DNA of 64,000 bases from Balneolaceae bacterium (GTDB taxonomy: Bacteria; Bacteroidota; Rhodothermia; Balneolales; Balneolaceae): positions 54,502 through 118,501 of the forward strand of contig VEMX01000008.1 of NCBI GenBank assembly GCA_009711805.1. The letters are read 5' to 3'. Position 1 is the first letter of the stretch, and every line of letters begins with the position of its first letter. The notes below the pieces were generated by a model. It did not search any database, was not told the origin of the DNA, and saw only the letters and a program-made list of their open reading frames with translations. The position numbers were made by a program, and so were the translations under genes. This document shows positions 36,050 through 44,053 of this stretch, one piece after another.

Positions 36050-36718
36050 TCCTTTGTCATTTTTAAGCTAATGGTCATCCTTGTTGATATAGGTTTGATC
36101 TTGTTAGTTTGTTCACCCCAAACTCCACCAGAGACTATCAATTTTTGCCTCGTTGAGACTGGGAAGTAGAATTATAATACAACTGCCTTGAAGATTAGCA
36201 GGGGCACATCGCGTACGCCCAGAGTGAGGCCATCGCATTATCCACGTTTCTCGGTTTACATTAACGCCAGTTCTGGCATTCAGAATACTACTGCCTCCCG
36301 AAGGTATCCTTTGGAGGGAAGGAAGTATCGATTTTACCATCATCGGGGCGAAGATTTGTTTGTTCTGGCATCTGTACCCCGGATTGCATCCGGGGTTATT
36401 CATGGTTTAATCCCCTTTTCACGAAGTGCCCCCTCGGGAAGGGTATTTTCAAGGCACACCAAATGTAGCAACTCCATCCCAACCAAAGCATAAGAAGACG
36501 CTATTTCTTATACACACTCAAATCCCCTATGGGGTCATTCAGAACGATAGCGAAGAATCTTCTTATGGTCTGCTCATTCTTGTAGTGAAGGCATACCAAC
36601 AAACGATACCTATATCCCCACCCAACCCAAGCATGAGGAGACGCTTCGACAGTAGCCTCTGCGTGACCTTTTAATGTAGAGCTTGGGCCGTTATATTCAA
36701 TTGCCCTTCGAATTTAAA
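36050..36718. repeat. Gene-free repeat-rich region
   Basis: There is no credible gene in this 670-bp gap. It contains fragments of the ATAAGAAGACGCT repeat near 36490 and a longer copy at about 36603-36687 (CCCAAGCATGAGGAGACGCT, then GTAGCCTCTGCGTGAC). The longer copy is also present at 49561-49672. A CACATCGCGTACGCCC palindrome-like piece lies at 36205. The DNA looks like accumulated decayed repeat units. Confidence 0.55.
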
Positions 36719-36721
36719 ATT

Positions 36722-37582
36722 TTACTCATTTAGAGTATGATAGATGCATGAAAAATCATTATCACCCAGCCCTTTACTCTTCGCTTCTGCAAAAAGTTCT
36801 TTAGTGAGATTGGCCAAGGGCATAGCAACATTTTTTTTGTAAGCCGTTTTTGTGGCCAAGTTCAAATCTTTATGCATCCATTTTAGCGGGAAATTGGTGG
36901 TTGTATCCTTATGCTCTAACTTTTTTTGAATAGCTTTAAGGAAAGGAGCCGTAACCGGCGTGTTCAAAAGTACATCATGGATCATTTTTTGATCGAAACC
37001 CATGGCAATTCCTAAGCTCACCGTTTCCGAAAAGGCAATTATCGACTGAGCCAGCATCAGGTTGATAAGCATTTTCAATGAGGAACCATTACCAACGTTG
37101 CCGGCATGAATAATCTTCTTACCCATATAATCAAGAAGCGGAGTTATCTCCTTTAAGTTTTCTTCATTACCACCAACCAGGAAAACCAACTCCTCTTTTT
37201 CGGCTGGCTGTTTTGTTCCGGCGACCGGTGCATCCATAAAACGTATGCCCAATTTTGCAGCTTCTTGGGCAAAATATTTCGATGAGGCTGGATCTACCGT
37301 TGAACAATCTACCCAAAGGGTATCTTCTTCCATGAAATTTATGAAACCCTCAGTACCGAAGGCTAATACTTTTACCACTTCGGGAGTGGAAAGCATAGTA
37401 AATACGACCTGCTTATTATTAACACATTCTTTGATCGAATTTGCAATTGTAGCACCGTACTTTTTGAAAGGCTCTGCCTTTGACGAAGTTCGGTTATAAA
37501 GGGTTATATTAACGTTATTCGTTACCAATCGCTTTGCCATGCGACTACCCATTATTCCTAATCCAATAAATGCAATATCCAT
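36722..37582 (-). CDS. Beta-hydroxyacid dehydrogenase (3-hydroxyisobutyrate dehydrogenase family)
   Basis: A 286-residue NAD(P)-dependent oxidoreductase. The N-terminal IGLGIMGSRMAKRL is the nucleotide motif, WVDCSTVDPASS and FMDAPVAGTKQPAEKEELVFLVGG follow as the family signature, and NVGNGSSLKMLINLM holds the catalytic lysine (about residue 169). The all-helical C-terminal half is complete. It likely reduces a small aldehyde acid such as succinic or glyoxylic semialdehyde; the substrate cannot be read from sequence. The peroxiredoxin gene lies 77 bp upstream on the same strand. Confidence 0.88.
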   Translation of the reverse strand: MDIAFIGLGIMGSRMAKRLVTNNVNITLYNRTSSKAEPFKKYGATIANSIKECVNNKQVVFTMLSTPEVVKVLAFGTEGFINFMEEDTLWVDCSTVDPASSKYFAQEAAKLGIRFMDAPVAGTKQPAEKEELVFLVGGNEENLKEITPLLDYMGKKIIHAGNVGNGSSLKMLINLMLAQSIIAFSETVSLGIAMGFDQKMIHDVLLNTPVTAPFLKAIQKKLEHKDTTTNFPLKWMHKDLNLATKTAYKKNVAMPLANLTKELFAEAKSKGLGDNDFSCIYHTLNE

Positions 37583-37659
37583 AGTACTATATTTTAGATT
37601 ATTTAAAAAGGAAGGCTATCTATTCAACCCTCCTCTTGGTAGATTAAATGTAGACAAGA

Positions 37660-38331
37660 TCAAGACTCAAGTGCCTTTAAAATTGCTTCTGGCTCTACTC
37701 GTTTTCGGTAGTCTCCGCCTTCCGACCTTGCAAAGCCAATTGTTCCATCCTGATTTATTACAAAAGTTGCCGGCACTGGAATTTCGCCTGAATCATCACT
37801 GTAAAAGCTATAGAAATCTATATCCATTTCATTCATAGCCTCAATGGGCTCAATGCCATTCTTAAATACAGTGGTATATTGACGGGCTACCTCGTTTCCG
37901 ACATCACTCAGCACTTCGAATTCAAGATTATTCTTTTCCTTCATATTGAGTGAATTATCCGGAGTTTGAGGAGATATAGCTACTAGTGAAGCACCAGCTT
38001 GTTTGATTTGTGGCAAAATCTGCTGGTAAGTTTTCAGTGCTAAATTGCAATATGGGCACCACGTGCCACGATAAAAAGTAAGTACAACAGGTCCCTCTGC
38101 TAAGACCTCTTTGAGCGAAATTGAGTTGTCAATCGCATTCGGCAACGAAAATGATGGTGCTTTATCTCCCGGGGATAATTTTATCGGTGATTTATGATTT
38201 TTTGCTAGCTGATCGGCATCTCTGTTAAAGGTCTCCAGAGCTTCGGCAGGTAGCATTTCGGAGAGCTGTTCAAGAAGGGTACCTAATTTTTCTTTGTAAG
38301 AAGGAGCATCAACTTTTGGTTGGTTCGACAT
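37660..38331 (-). CDS. AhpC/TSA-type peroxiredoxin-like protein
   Basis: A 223-residue thioredoxin-fold peroxidase. The N-terminal helical extension (residues 1-50) is typical of this longer subgroup. The fold follows with GDKAPSFSLPNA and the redox site YRGTWCPYC (Cys92 and Cys95), then SPQTPDNSLNMKEKN and PVPATFVINQDGTI. It reduces hydroperoxides using thiol donors in the cytoplasm. It is followed by the dehydrogenase on the same strand; an AraC regulator is upstream, same strand. Confidence 0.88.
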   Translation of the reverse strand: MSNQPKVDAPSYKEKLGTLLEQLSEMLPAEALETFNRDADQLAKNHKSPIKLSPGDKAPSFSLPNAIDNSISLKEVLAEGPVVLTFYRGTWCPYCNLALKTYQQILPQIKQAGASLVAISPQTPDNSLNMKEKNNLEFEVLSDVGNEVARQYTTVFKNGIEPIEAMNEMDIDFYSFYSDDSGEIPVPATFVINQDGTIGFARSEGGDYRKRVEPEAILKALES

Positions 38332-38441
38332 AATAAAGGTGATTAAATTGATAATTGAAATTCAATTCTAATCTACCTGCTTACTTTCCTCGTATCTAAC
38401 CACGTTGGCAAAAAGTTGTGCTTTTCAATCAAGAAATGCTC

Positions 38442-39323
38442 CTAAACAGACATCGATTCCCGCACTCTCATTTGGTATTGTTTAGGGGAAATACCAAAAT
38501 GCTTCTTAAAAGTTTTTATAAAATGCGAAATATTTTCATATCCAGAATTGAAAGCTACTTCGGTAACTGTTTTTTCATGATTGGAAGAAAGATGTACTTT
38601 TGCTTTTTCCATTCGCTTTTGGATGAGCCACTTTTGAGGGGATACACCAAACTTGCGTTTGAAATCCCGATAGAATGTGGAAGGACTCCTACCCGTGAGA
38701 TTTGCATAATCTTCAATATTAAGCGGCTTATCAAAATTCTGCTCCATAAACTGGCTAATATTAACTTTTCCTCTATTTTTTAAGTGGTTTAATAAACCCA
38801 GAAATGTAGGTCCTTCATCTGATGTAGCAACTAAGTGAAGAAGTTCTTGTAGTTTATTTTTGGTTAAACGGTTATTTGCTGGATTATGATTTCCGTAAAG
38901 CTCAAGCAAGTGGTCGTTAAAAACCTTAACCGAATTCATCTGGGAGACAATCCAGAACTTCTCAATTTTTGGCCGGTTTTTTATTAAATACTCAAATGAA
39001 TTAATAAAATTATGAATGAGTTTCTCTTCAAAAAAATAGACAGTAGCACGAAAGGGCTTATTTTTGGGGATTATGTCTGAAACCATATAAAGTCCTTTTG
39101 GCAGAAACACCATTTCGCCTTGATTTACGGTTTCTGAATAGCCATCATTTTTTGTAATAGAAAGAGAACCAGATTGAACTATCGTAAGTGCATGTGCAGT
39201 AATGTATCGATCATTATTTGGATTCGGGGCTTTCGCCTTTTTATCAATCATACAGTTTAAGCCATCCCTTAATATTTTAAGAGTGTCCGTATCTTCTAAA
39301 AAAGCTTGAGGTACTGTAATCAT
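38442..39323 (-). CDS. AraC-family transcriptional regulator
   Basis: A 293-residue activator with an AraC-type N-terminal cupin (IVQSGSLSITKNDGYSETVNQGEMVFLPKG) and two C-terminal HTHs (LNIEDYANLTGRSPSTFYRDF and TEVAFNSGYENISHFIKTF). It probably regulates the peroxiredoxin and dehydrogenase genes downstream on the same strand. In this subgroup the effector is commonly a small hydrophobic molecule, but none can be named. The gap 39324-39694 upstream holds an attC-like stem and no gene. Confidence 0.88.
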   Translation of the reverse strand: MITVPQAFLEDTDTLKILRDGLNCMIDKKAKAPNPNNDRYITAHALTIVQSGSLSITKNDGYSETVNQGEMVFLPKGLYMVSDIIPKNKPFRATVYFFEEKLIHNFINSFEYLIKNRPKIEKFWIVSQMNSVKVFNDHLLELYGNHNPANNRLTKNKLQELLHLVATSDEGPTFLGLLNHLKNRGKVNISQFMEQNFDKPLNIEDYANLTGRSPSTFYRDFKRKFGVSPQKWLIQKRMEKAKVHLSSNHEKTVTEVAFNSGYENISHFIKTFKKHFGISPKQYQMRVRESMSV

Positions 39324-39506
39324 TGAATTTAAATTCCATAAAATTGAGCCCTAAATCTATACAAAATTTTTAAAAGTTGTCTTAATCACTCAATACCTTA
39401 CTCTAAAAAGGCGGCAATTGAATAATATCAAGCACTATCAGCGGACAGGCCTCGCCCTCTCCTTGCCTGCTTCTCTTTTTATGGTTACAATTTCTTTTGC
39501 AGATAA

Positions 39507-39550
39507 TTCCAACACGTTGGCGCCTGCAGCTGTAGCGCCATGTCGTTATG
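39507..39550 (+). other. attC-like stem-loop
   Basis: TTCCAAC at 39507-39513 is followed by TGGCGC (39518-39523), an 11-nt loop and GCGCCA (39535-39540), then TGTCGTTATG. The inner arms are perfectly complementary, and the GTCGTTA end is shared with the stronger attC sites at 41520, 42258 and 43112. The sequence right after it (GTTATGTTT) is the reverse complement of AAACATAAC at 41039-41047, as expected if one cassette spans 39545 to about 41097. Tentative. Confidence 0.4.
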
Positions 39551-39694
39551 TTTCTCATTAAGCTTTCCTCTCCTACTTTGTAATTTCTTTCCGATTCATA
39601 GAAAAACTTGCCTTTATACATCATTTGATTGATGCGTAAGTAACCGCAATTTCAAATATTAAAACTGTTACTTATCACACAATGGAGTACAGTT

Positions 39695-40432
39695 ATGAAT
39701 AAAAGAAAGAAAACTAAAGTCTACGACTGGCCCACACGAATTTTTCACTGGCTTTTCGCAATTCTTTTCCTCGGAGCCTATATAATCGCAGAATTTGTTG
39801 ACGACGAAAGTAAAATCTTCTCCTATCACATGCTGGCAGGAATTACGATGATATTTTTACTTTTAATTAGAATTGTATGGGGTTTTATAGGAACAACCTA
39901 TGCTCGGTTTTCATCCTTTAAACTACAGCCACGTGAATTGGTGAAATATCTGAAAGATTCAGTTATTGCTAAAACCAAACGATACCTTGGACACAATCCA
40001 GCCTCAAGTTATGCTGCAATTTTGATGTTTATATGTGCGCTGGGCCTGGCAGTTACGGGGATTTTAATGACCAGTGGAACCAAAATGGAGTTCTATGAAG
40101 AAAGTCATGAGCTATTTGCAAACTTGTTCTTAGTTACAGTAATTATTCACGTGGGAGGAATCTTATTCCATCACTTAAAACACAATGATTCACTATGGTC
40201 AAGTATGTTGGATGGTAGTAAAAAATCATTACCTGGTATAGATGGTATCAGAAATACCAAAGCCATTTCAGGTATAATACTTTTAATGCTTACTTCTTTA
40301 TGGGTGGGTTATCTGACAAAACAATATGAAACAGATACTCAAAATCTTAGTTTATTTGGAATTGAATTAAATCTTGGAGAAGATCATTCCTCAGAAAGAT
40401 TTTTCGAAGAGTATGAAAACGAAGATGACTAA
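39695..40432 (+). CDS. Cytochrome b561-type membrane protein
   Basis: A 245-residue protein with five hydrophobic helices: the first four carry the b561/Ni-hydrogenase cytochrome b pattern (VYDWPTRIFHWLFAILFLGAYI, FSYHMLAGITMIFLLLIR, ALGLAVTGILM and VIIHVGGILFHHLKH). The paired histidines should ligate heme b. The C-terminal tail is acidic and soluble after a fifth helix. It probably moves electrons in the inner membrane; no partner flavoprotein or diheme subunit lies beside it. A membrane-bound LuxR-type regulator starts 8 bp after the stop. Confidence 0.85.
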   Translation: MNKRKKTKVYDWPTRIFHWLFAILFLGAYIIAEFVDDESKIFSYHMLAGITMIFLLLIRIVWGFIGTTYARFSSFKLQPRELVKYLKDSVIAKTKRYLGHNPASSYAAILMFICALGLAVTGILMTSGTKMEFYEESHELFANLFLVTVIIHVGGILFHHLKHNDSLWSSMLDGSKKSLPGIDGIRNTKAISGIILLMLTSLWVGYLTKQYETDTQNLSLFGIELNLGEDHSSERFFEEYENEDD

Positions 40433-40440
40433 AAAGAACT

Positions 40441-40950
40441 ATGAATCAGAAAGAACGATGGACAATTACTGTAATTCTATTTGTAATTGCAGTTTTAGCA
40501 TCTGTTGATATTTATAATGACTTTTTTGAAGGAGTTGCTATCTGGCATATTTCAATTGAATTTGTAGTTGGAATTATCTCATTAGCTGCAGTTTTTTATT
40601 TACTCCGAGGTCGCTTCAAGCTTCAGAGAAGCTTAACACAAGAGCAAAAATTTTTAAATGAGCTTCAGATAGAGGCTGAAAAATGGAAACAAGTTTCAAA
40701 AAAATATACGAAAGGCCTGAGCATTGAAATTGATAACCAATTAGATCACTGGAATTTGACCAAAGCAGAGAAAGAAGTTGCCTTTCTACTTATAAAAGGA
40801 CTAAGTAATAAAGAAATTGGCGAGATCAGAAACACCAGTGTTCCAACAGTTCGAACTCAGACTAATGCTATCTATTCCAAATCGGGATTGTCAGGGCGAT
40901 CTGAGTTGTCGGCTTTTTTTCTTGAAGAATTGTTATTGCCCCAAAAATAA
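40441..40950 (+). CDS. Membrane-anchored LuxR-type regulator
   Basis: A 169-residue protein with two N-terminal membrane spans (about residues 7-25 and 35-56), a helical linker with coiled-coil character, and a C-terminal LuxR/GerE HTH (WNLTKAEKEVAFLLIKGLSNKEIGEI, then VPTVRTQTNAIYSKSGLSGR). It has no receiver domain. It begins 8 bp after the cytochrome b561 gene and is therefore likely a membrane-sensing regulator linked to it. Confidence 0.82.
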   Translation: MNQKERWTITVILFVIAVLASVDIYNDFFEGVAIWHISIEFVVGIISLAAVFYLLRGRFKLQRSLTQEQKFLNELQIEAEKWKQVSKKYTKGLSIEIDNQLDHWNLTKAEKEVAFLLIKGLSNKEIGEIRNTSVPTVRTQTNAIYSKSGLSGRSELSAFFLEELLLPQK

Positions 40951-41038
40951 ATACCCGAATGAAGGGCTGGTTTGCTAAATGTCTGTAATTCGCAAAAATT
41001 TTTAAGTAAAAATGTAAAGCTCGAAATCCAGTAATTCA

Positions 41039-41103
41039 AAACATAACATCTTTAAAAAGGACCTTGTCAAGGGCACATAGTTTCCCCACCGTAGATGTTA
41101 CGT
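41039..41103 (+). other. Possible attC recombination site
   Basis: AAACATAAC (41039-41047) is the reverse complement of GTTATGTTT at 39544-39552. TAACATCT (41044-41051) pairs with AGATGTTA at 41093-41100, followed by CG. That is the paired outer-arm arrangement of an integron attC, here about 65 bp. The region from here to 41355 has no gene but holds a GGCATCCTCA/TGAGGATGCC hairpin at 41267-41344. Confidence 0.4.
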
Positions 41104-41355
41104 TCTCTTCATATTCATAAAAGCAGAAGTCTGTTGTTCCCTTTCTAATGGCGTGGTCGGTTATGTGATCTTTCCGGCGCTACCGGCGTTCCCCCGAAGG
41201 GAAGCCGTTGGCTCAAACATCTTTACGGGCTTGTCTGGTTGATTAAATTGTGCAATCTTCTGCATGGGCATCCTCATTGTTTAAATTGACGTTTGAACAA
41301 ACAAGGTGATGTTCTTTTATAAAGGCATCAACCTTGAGGATGCCTAGTTGTATAA

Positions 41356-41529
41356 TTCTCCCAAGGAGTCCTTCGGACAAATCGGACGCGGATTTGCCTT
41401 TGCCGGCAGGCAGGCGGAATGCGATGGAAACTTGATTGCCAGCTCCAAAGGAATCCCTACGGGAGAACTAATTTCGCTACTTCAAGGAAATCTTAATCTC
41501 CGCGCCGTTTAAACGCTGGGTCGTTATAC
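41356..41529 (+). other. attC-type site, first copy of 171-bp repeat
   Basis: A 171-bp block ending GCCGTTTAAACGCTGGGTCG|TTATACAC. It recurs almost identically at 42093-42263. The end carries the GTTA core expected at the 3' side of an attC, and the interior is self-complementary (CTCCCAAGGAGTCCTT against AAGGAATCCC-ACGGGAG). The cut point between 41523 and 41524 would open the next cassette. Confidence 0.6.
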
Positions 41530-41551
41530 ACTTTTAACTAAATTTGAACCG

Positions 41552-42001
41552 ATGGAAAAATTAGAATTCAAAGCAGACCTAAATACTCCATACATAAAAA
41601 TAGTTCGTTTCTTAGGGGCTGCTCTTTTTGGCTTTGTTGTGGGATCAGTTGTTTTCACCTTAAAATTTGAAGGAACAATTGACTGGATGTATTCGGTATC
41701 GGGTATTATGTGCAGTCTTGTTTTTATGGCTTTTCCAGAAATTTGGAAAAAGCAATCACTCACAATTGATGAGATGGGAATTTATCTTCACAATTACACT
41801 TTTGGTAATAATCAAAAAAGGGAAATAACATGGGAAGAAGTAAAGGGAATTGGGGTTAATGGGAATAGTATTGAATTCAAAAATAATATAGGTTCAACAG
41901 AAAGAATAAATTTACCTGTATATACTAAAAATCAGCTTAAAGAATTAAGGTCCTATCTAAAACAAATGACAGACACTAAAGGTCTTGAATACATAAAATA
42001 G
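41552..42001 (+). CDS. Cassette gene: membrane protein with PH-like domain
   Basis: A 149-residue protein with two membrane spans (about residues 14-36 and 45-62) followed by a beta-rich C-terminal half (LTIDEMGIYLHNYTFGNN, REITWEEVKGIGVNGNSIEFKN), the layout of bacterial PH-like (YdbT-type) domains. It begins 28 bp after the predicted cassette start and is AT-rich compared with genes outside the array. Function unknown. A perfect 8-bp-arm hairpin (42027-42047) follows the stop within the attC. Confidence 0.7.
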   Translation: MEKLEFKADLNTPYIKIVRFLGAALFGFVVGSVVFTLKFEGTIDWMYSVSGIMCSLVFMAFPEIWKKQSLTIDEMGIYLHNYTFGNNQKREITWEEVKGIGVNGNSIEFKNNIGSTERINLPVYTKNQLKELRSYLKQMTDTKGLEYIK

Positions 42002-42004
42002 CCA

Positions 42005-42266
42005 CGGTATATAATCGAGTAGACGGCCGTGAGCCATAAGCTCACGGTGCGCCTCTTGCCAAAGGCACCTCTTCGGGGCACATACAAGGCGTTTCTCCCA
42101 AGGAGTCCTTCGGACAAATCGGACGCGGACCTGCCTTTGCCGGCAGGCAGGCGGGGTGCGATGGAAACTTGATTGCCAGCTCCAAAGGAATCCCTACGGG
42201 AGAATTAATTTCGCTACCTCAACCAAATCTTAATCCCCGCGCCGTTTAAACGCTGGGTCGTTAGCC
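42005..42266 (+). other. attC-type site, second copy of 171-bp repeat
   Basis: The 5' end has GGTATATAATCG, whose GTATAA matches the inverted start of the cassette (TTATAC at 41524). The 3' part is the repeat at 42093-42263, ending GGGTCG|TTAGCC. Its differences from the first copy are a few substitutions only. An internal hairpin CCGTGAGC-CATAA-GCTCACGG lies at 42027-42047. Confidence 0.6.
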
Positions 42267-42301
42267 TACCTAAATTGGTCAAGACACTTGTTACTTTTTG
42301 T

Positions 42302-42319
42302 GGTATTGTACATAATACC
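42302..42319. promoter_or_regulatory. Candidate operator of the toxin-antitoxin cassette
   Basis: GGTATT-GTACAT-AATACC is a perfect 6-bp-arm palindrome that ends 2 bp before the PIN gene start. Ribbon-helix-helix antitoxins usually bind such sites on their own promoter, and the AATACC/ATATG overlap would block initiation. Confidence 0.55.
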
Positions 42320-42321
42320 AT

Positions 42322-42750
42322 ATGTCAGCTTATCAAATTGTATTAGATACAAATATTATCTATTCGGCTCTTCGCTCAAAACGAGGGGTTTCATATCGAT
42401 TGCTTTCTTTGTTGGATTCATCCAAATTTGAAATCAATTTGTCGGTTCCACTTGTTATTGAATATGAAGATGTGTTGAAAAGAAAGATTCACACACTAAA
42501 TTTTAATGAGTCTGAAATTCATCAATATTTGGATTATTTGTGTCTGGTTGGAAATTGGCATGAAGCTTATTTTTTGTGGCGGCCAATTTTAAAGGACCCT
42601 GAAGATGACATGATTCTTGAATTAGCGGTTAGAGCCAATTGCAATTACATTGTAACCTACAACAAAATTGATTTTCAAGGCGTTGATAAATTTGATATTA
42701 AACTGACGACAGCAAAAGAATTTCTCCAAATTATAGAGGAGTTACCATGA
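42322..42750 (+). CDS. PIN-domain toxin
   Basis: A 142-residue PIN-domain RNase. The acidic residues are visible in IVLDTNIIYSALRS (Asp9), LVIEYEDVLK (Glu48 or so) and LKDPEDDMILELAVRANCNYIVTYN (Asp cluster). It matches the family of putative toxin components with a following ribbon-helix-helix partner. The stop overlaps the antitoxin start as ATGA, so translation is coupled. Toxin-before-antitoxin order is somewhat unusual but common in this subfamily. It lies within a predicted integron cassette, which the pair would stabilise. Confidence 0.88.
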   Translation: MSAYQIVLDTNIIYSALRSKRGVSYRLLSLLDSSKFEINLSVPLVIEYEDVLKRKIHTLNFNESEIHQYLDYLCLVGNWHEAYFLWRPILKDPEDDMILELAVRANCNYIVTYNKIDFQGVDKFDIKLTTAKEFLQIIEELP

Positions 42751-42983
42751 GTACATTAAGCGTTCGATTACCCGAATCACTACATAAAAAAATAAAAGAA
42801 CTTGCTGAACAAGAAGGTGTTTCTATGAATCAGTTTATCACCTTGGCTGTTTCTGAAAAAATGTCGGCTTTATTGACCATAGATTATCTTAAAGAACGAG
42901 CTGAAAATGCAAGCAAGCAGAAGTTTAAAGACATTATGGATCAAGTGCCTGATGTGGAAGCTGAAGAATATGACAAATTATAA
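42747..42983 (+). CDS. Ribbon-helix-helix antitoxin
   Basis: A 78-residue protein. The N-terminal STLSVRLPESLHKKIKELAEQEGVSMNQFI is a ribbon-helix-helix (HicB/Arc type) DNA-binding domain; the acidic C-terminus should wrap the PIN toxin. It overlaps the toxin stop by 4 bp. It probably binds the palindrome at 42302-42319 and represses the pair. Confidence 0.88.
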   Translation: MSTLSVRLPESLHKKIKELAEQEGVSMNQFITLAVSEKMSALLTIDYLKERAENASKQKFKDIMDQVPDVEAEEYDKL

Positions 42984-42986
42984 TCC

Positions 42987-43119
42987 GGTAGGCTAACAAC
43001 GATTTCAACGCGTTTGGCCGCCGTTTGCCGGTTCAAAATTTGTTTACTAAAAGAAATCCGAGATTTAATTACATTACCGGCCAATAAGGCCAAGCCGGTT
43101 AAACCGCAGGTCGTTATGC
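42987..43119 (+). other. attC-type site of the toxin-antitoxin cassette
   Basis: GGTAGGCTAAC at 42987-42997 is the exact reverse complement (11 bp) of GTTAGCCTACC at the start of the same cassette (42260-42270), the hallmark of a cassette circle joined at G/TT. The site continues with AACGCGTTTGGCCGCC and, at the other end, GGCCAAGCC-GGTTAAACCGCAGGTCG|TTATGCC. No gene lies inside it. Confidence 0.7.
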
Positions 43120-43172
43120 CAATACTTTACATAGATATAAGGTGTCATTTAAAAAATTAGAACCAAAGCAAA

Positions 43173-43738
43173 ATGATAAAATATCTTTGCATTATTTCCT
43201 TCTCACTAATCCCTTCAATAGCCTTTGCTCAAACTAATATTTCAAGAGTAAGTTTAGATATGGGCATTGCAAGAAATTACCAATCAGATTTTGGGAATGA
43301 TAAATTTTTCGCTTTTTCACCGAGGATTATTTCGAGTGGGACTTAAGTTTTTCTTACTGGCAGGATGGTATCGAAAAACCATTCCCAGTTACTGATACCC
43401 CTACTTATTCTTATTCCAGTTCAAGTTTAGGAATGCGTTTAAATTATTTCCCTCGAAAATTTAAACTTCCAATCCATCTTATTTCAGGTGTATCAACAAG
43501 ATTAGTGCGCGAAAAACATGTTGGTAGAGGAAATTATGATGGAAGTTATCGTAATGATAATTCATTCATATTAAATACTCTGGATTTAGGAACTGGTATA
43601 GATATGAACGTCACGACTAATGTAAGAATTAGATTAGATGGAATATTGTCTATGCCTTTTGTTAAAAAAGACGTTTTGGCTTCAGAAGGATGGGGAAGTT
43701 CATTAAAAATAGGAATCGATTATTTTATTCCTCATTGA
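43173..43738 (+). pseudogene. Frameshifted outer-membrane beta-barrel protein (cassette gene)
   Basis: ATG 43173 opens a clear signal peptide (IKYLCIISFSLIPSIAFAQ) and a first strand (SRVSLDMGIARNYQSDFG). The frame stops at 43344. A second frame takes over at the T5 run 43313-43317, where one more T would restore EDYFEWDLSFSYW and then the remaining barrel strands (SSLGMRLNYFPRK, GTGIDMNVTTNVRIRLDG, SLKIGIDYF) to the stop at 43738. It is one T short: a real frameshift or a homopolymer sequencing error. It is probably a small outer-membrane barrel. Confidence 0.7.
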
Positions 43739-43822
43739 AATCAGAAGGAAGCCCTGCGTTACTTTTAAGATAACTTAATCTAATGGTTTATCTTTTTCAT
43801 TGACTTCTGTTTTGGCTAAACC

Positions 43823-43908
43823 TTGGCATAAAGCGCATCAACTGGGGACGTGTCGTTGGTTTCCTGTTCTTTCAATGAATAAGATCTTCTCAGGGGACGT
43901 CGTTGGCG
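43823..43908 (+). other. attC-type site of the third cassette
   Basis: TTGGCATAA (43823-43831) is the reverse complement of TTATGCCAA at the cassette start (43114-43122). The site then contains two GGGGACGT...CGTTGG segments, the second ending ACGTCG|TTGGCGC near 43902. It closes the array; nothing cassette-like follows on the same pattern. Confidence 0.55.
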
Positions 43909-43980
43909 CGGCTTTCGCCCGGTGGGGCAGGACTTGATCCTGATTTTTTTTGTACCTGAGATCCAAAAGCTCTCCCACCC

Positions 43981-44000
43981 ACTGACATAGGGTTGTCAGT
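43981..44000. promoter_or_regulatory. Palindromic operator-like site
   Basis: ACTGACA (43981-43987) and TGTCAGT (43994-44000) form perfect 7-bp arms around TAGGGT, 53 bp before the ABM-like gene that heads a run with the AlkZ-like protein. TGACA-n-TGTCA sites are known from WYL/DeoR-type regulators, but no such regulator is in the window. Confidence 0.55.
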
Positions 44001-44053
44001 ACACCTGTTTATGTTCGGCTGCAATTAAACATTAAACCTAAGCCGACAATCCC

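Noticed and set aside
36113..36674. Three frames of about 82-101 codons
   Set aside because: Repeat-derived intergenic DNA; no start context or domain.
39403..39624. 73-codon minus-strand frame
   Set aside because: Cys/Arg-rich translation of the attC-like stem; no protein family.
41356..42263. CRISPR-like repetition
   Set aside because: Only two copies, 171 bp, spaced by a gene; fits attC sites instead.
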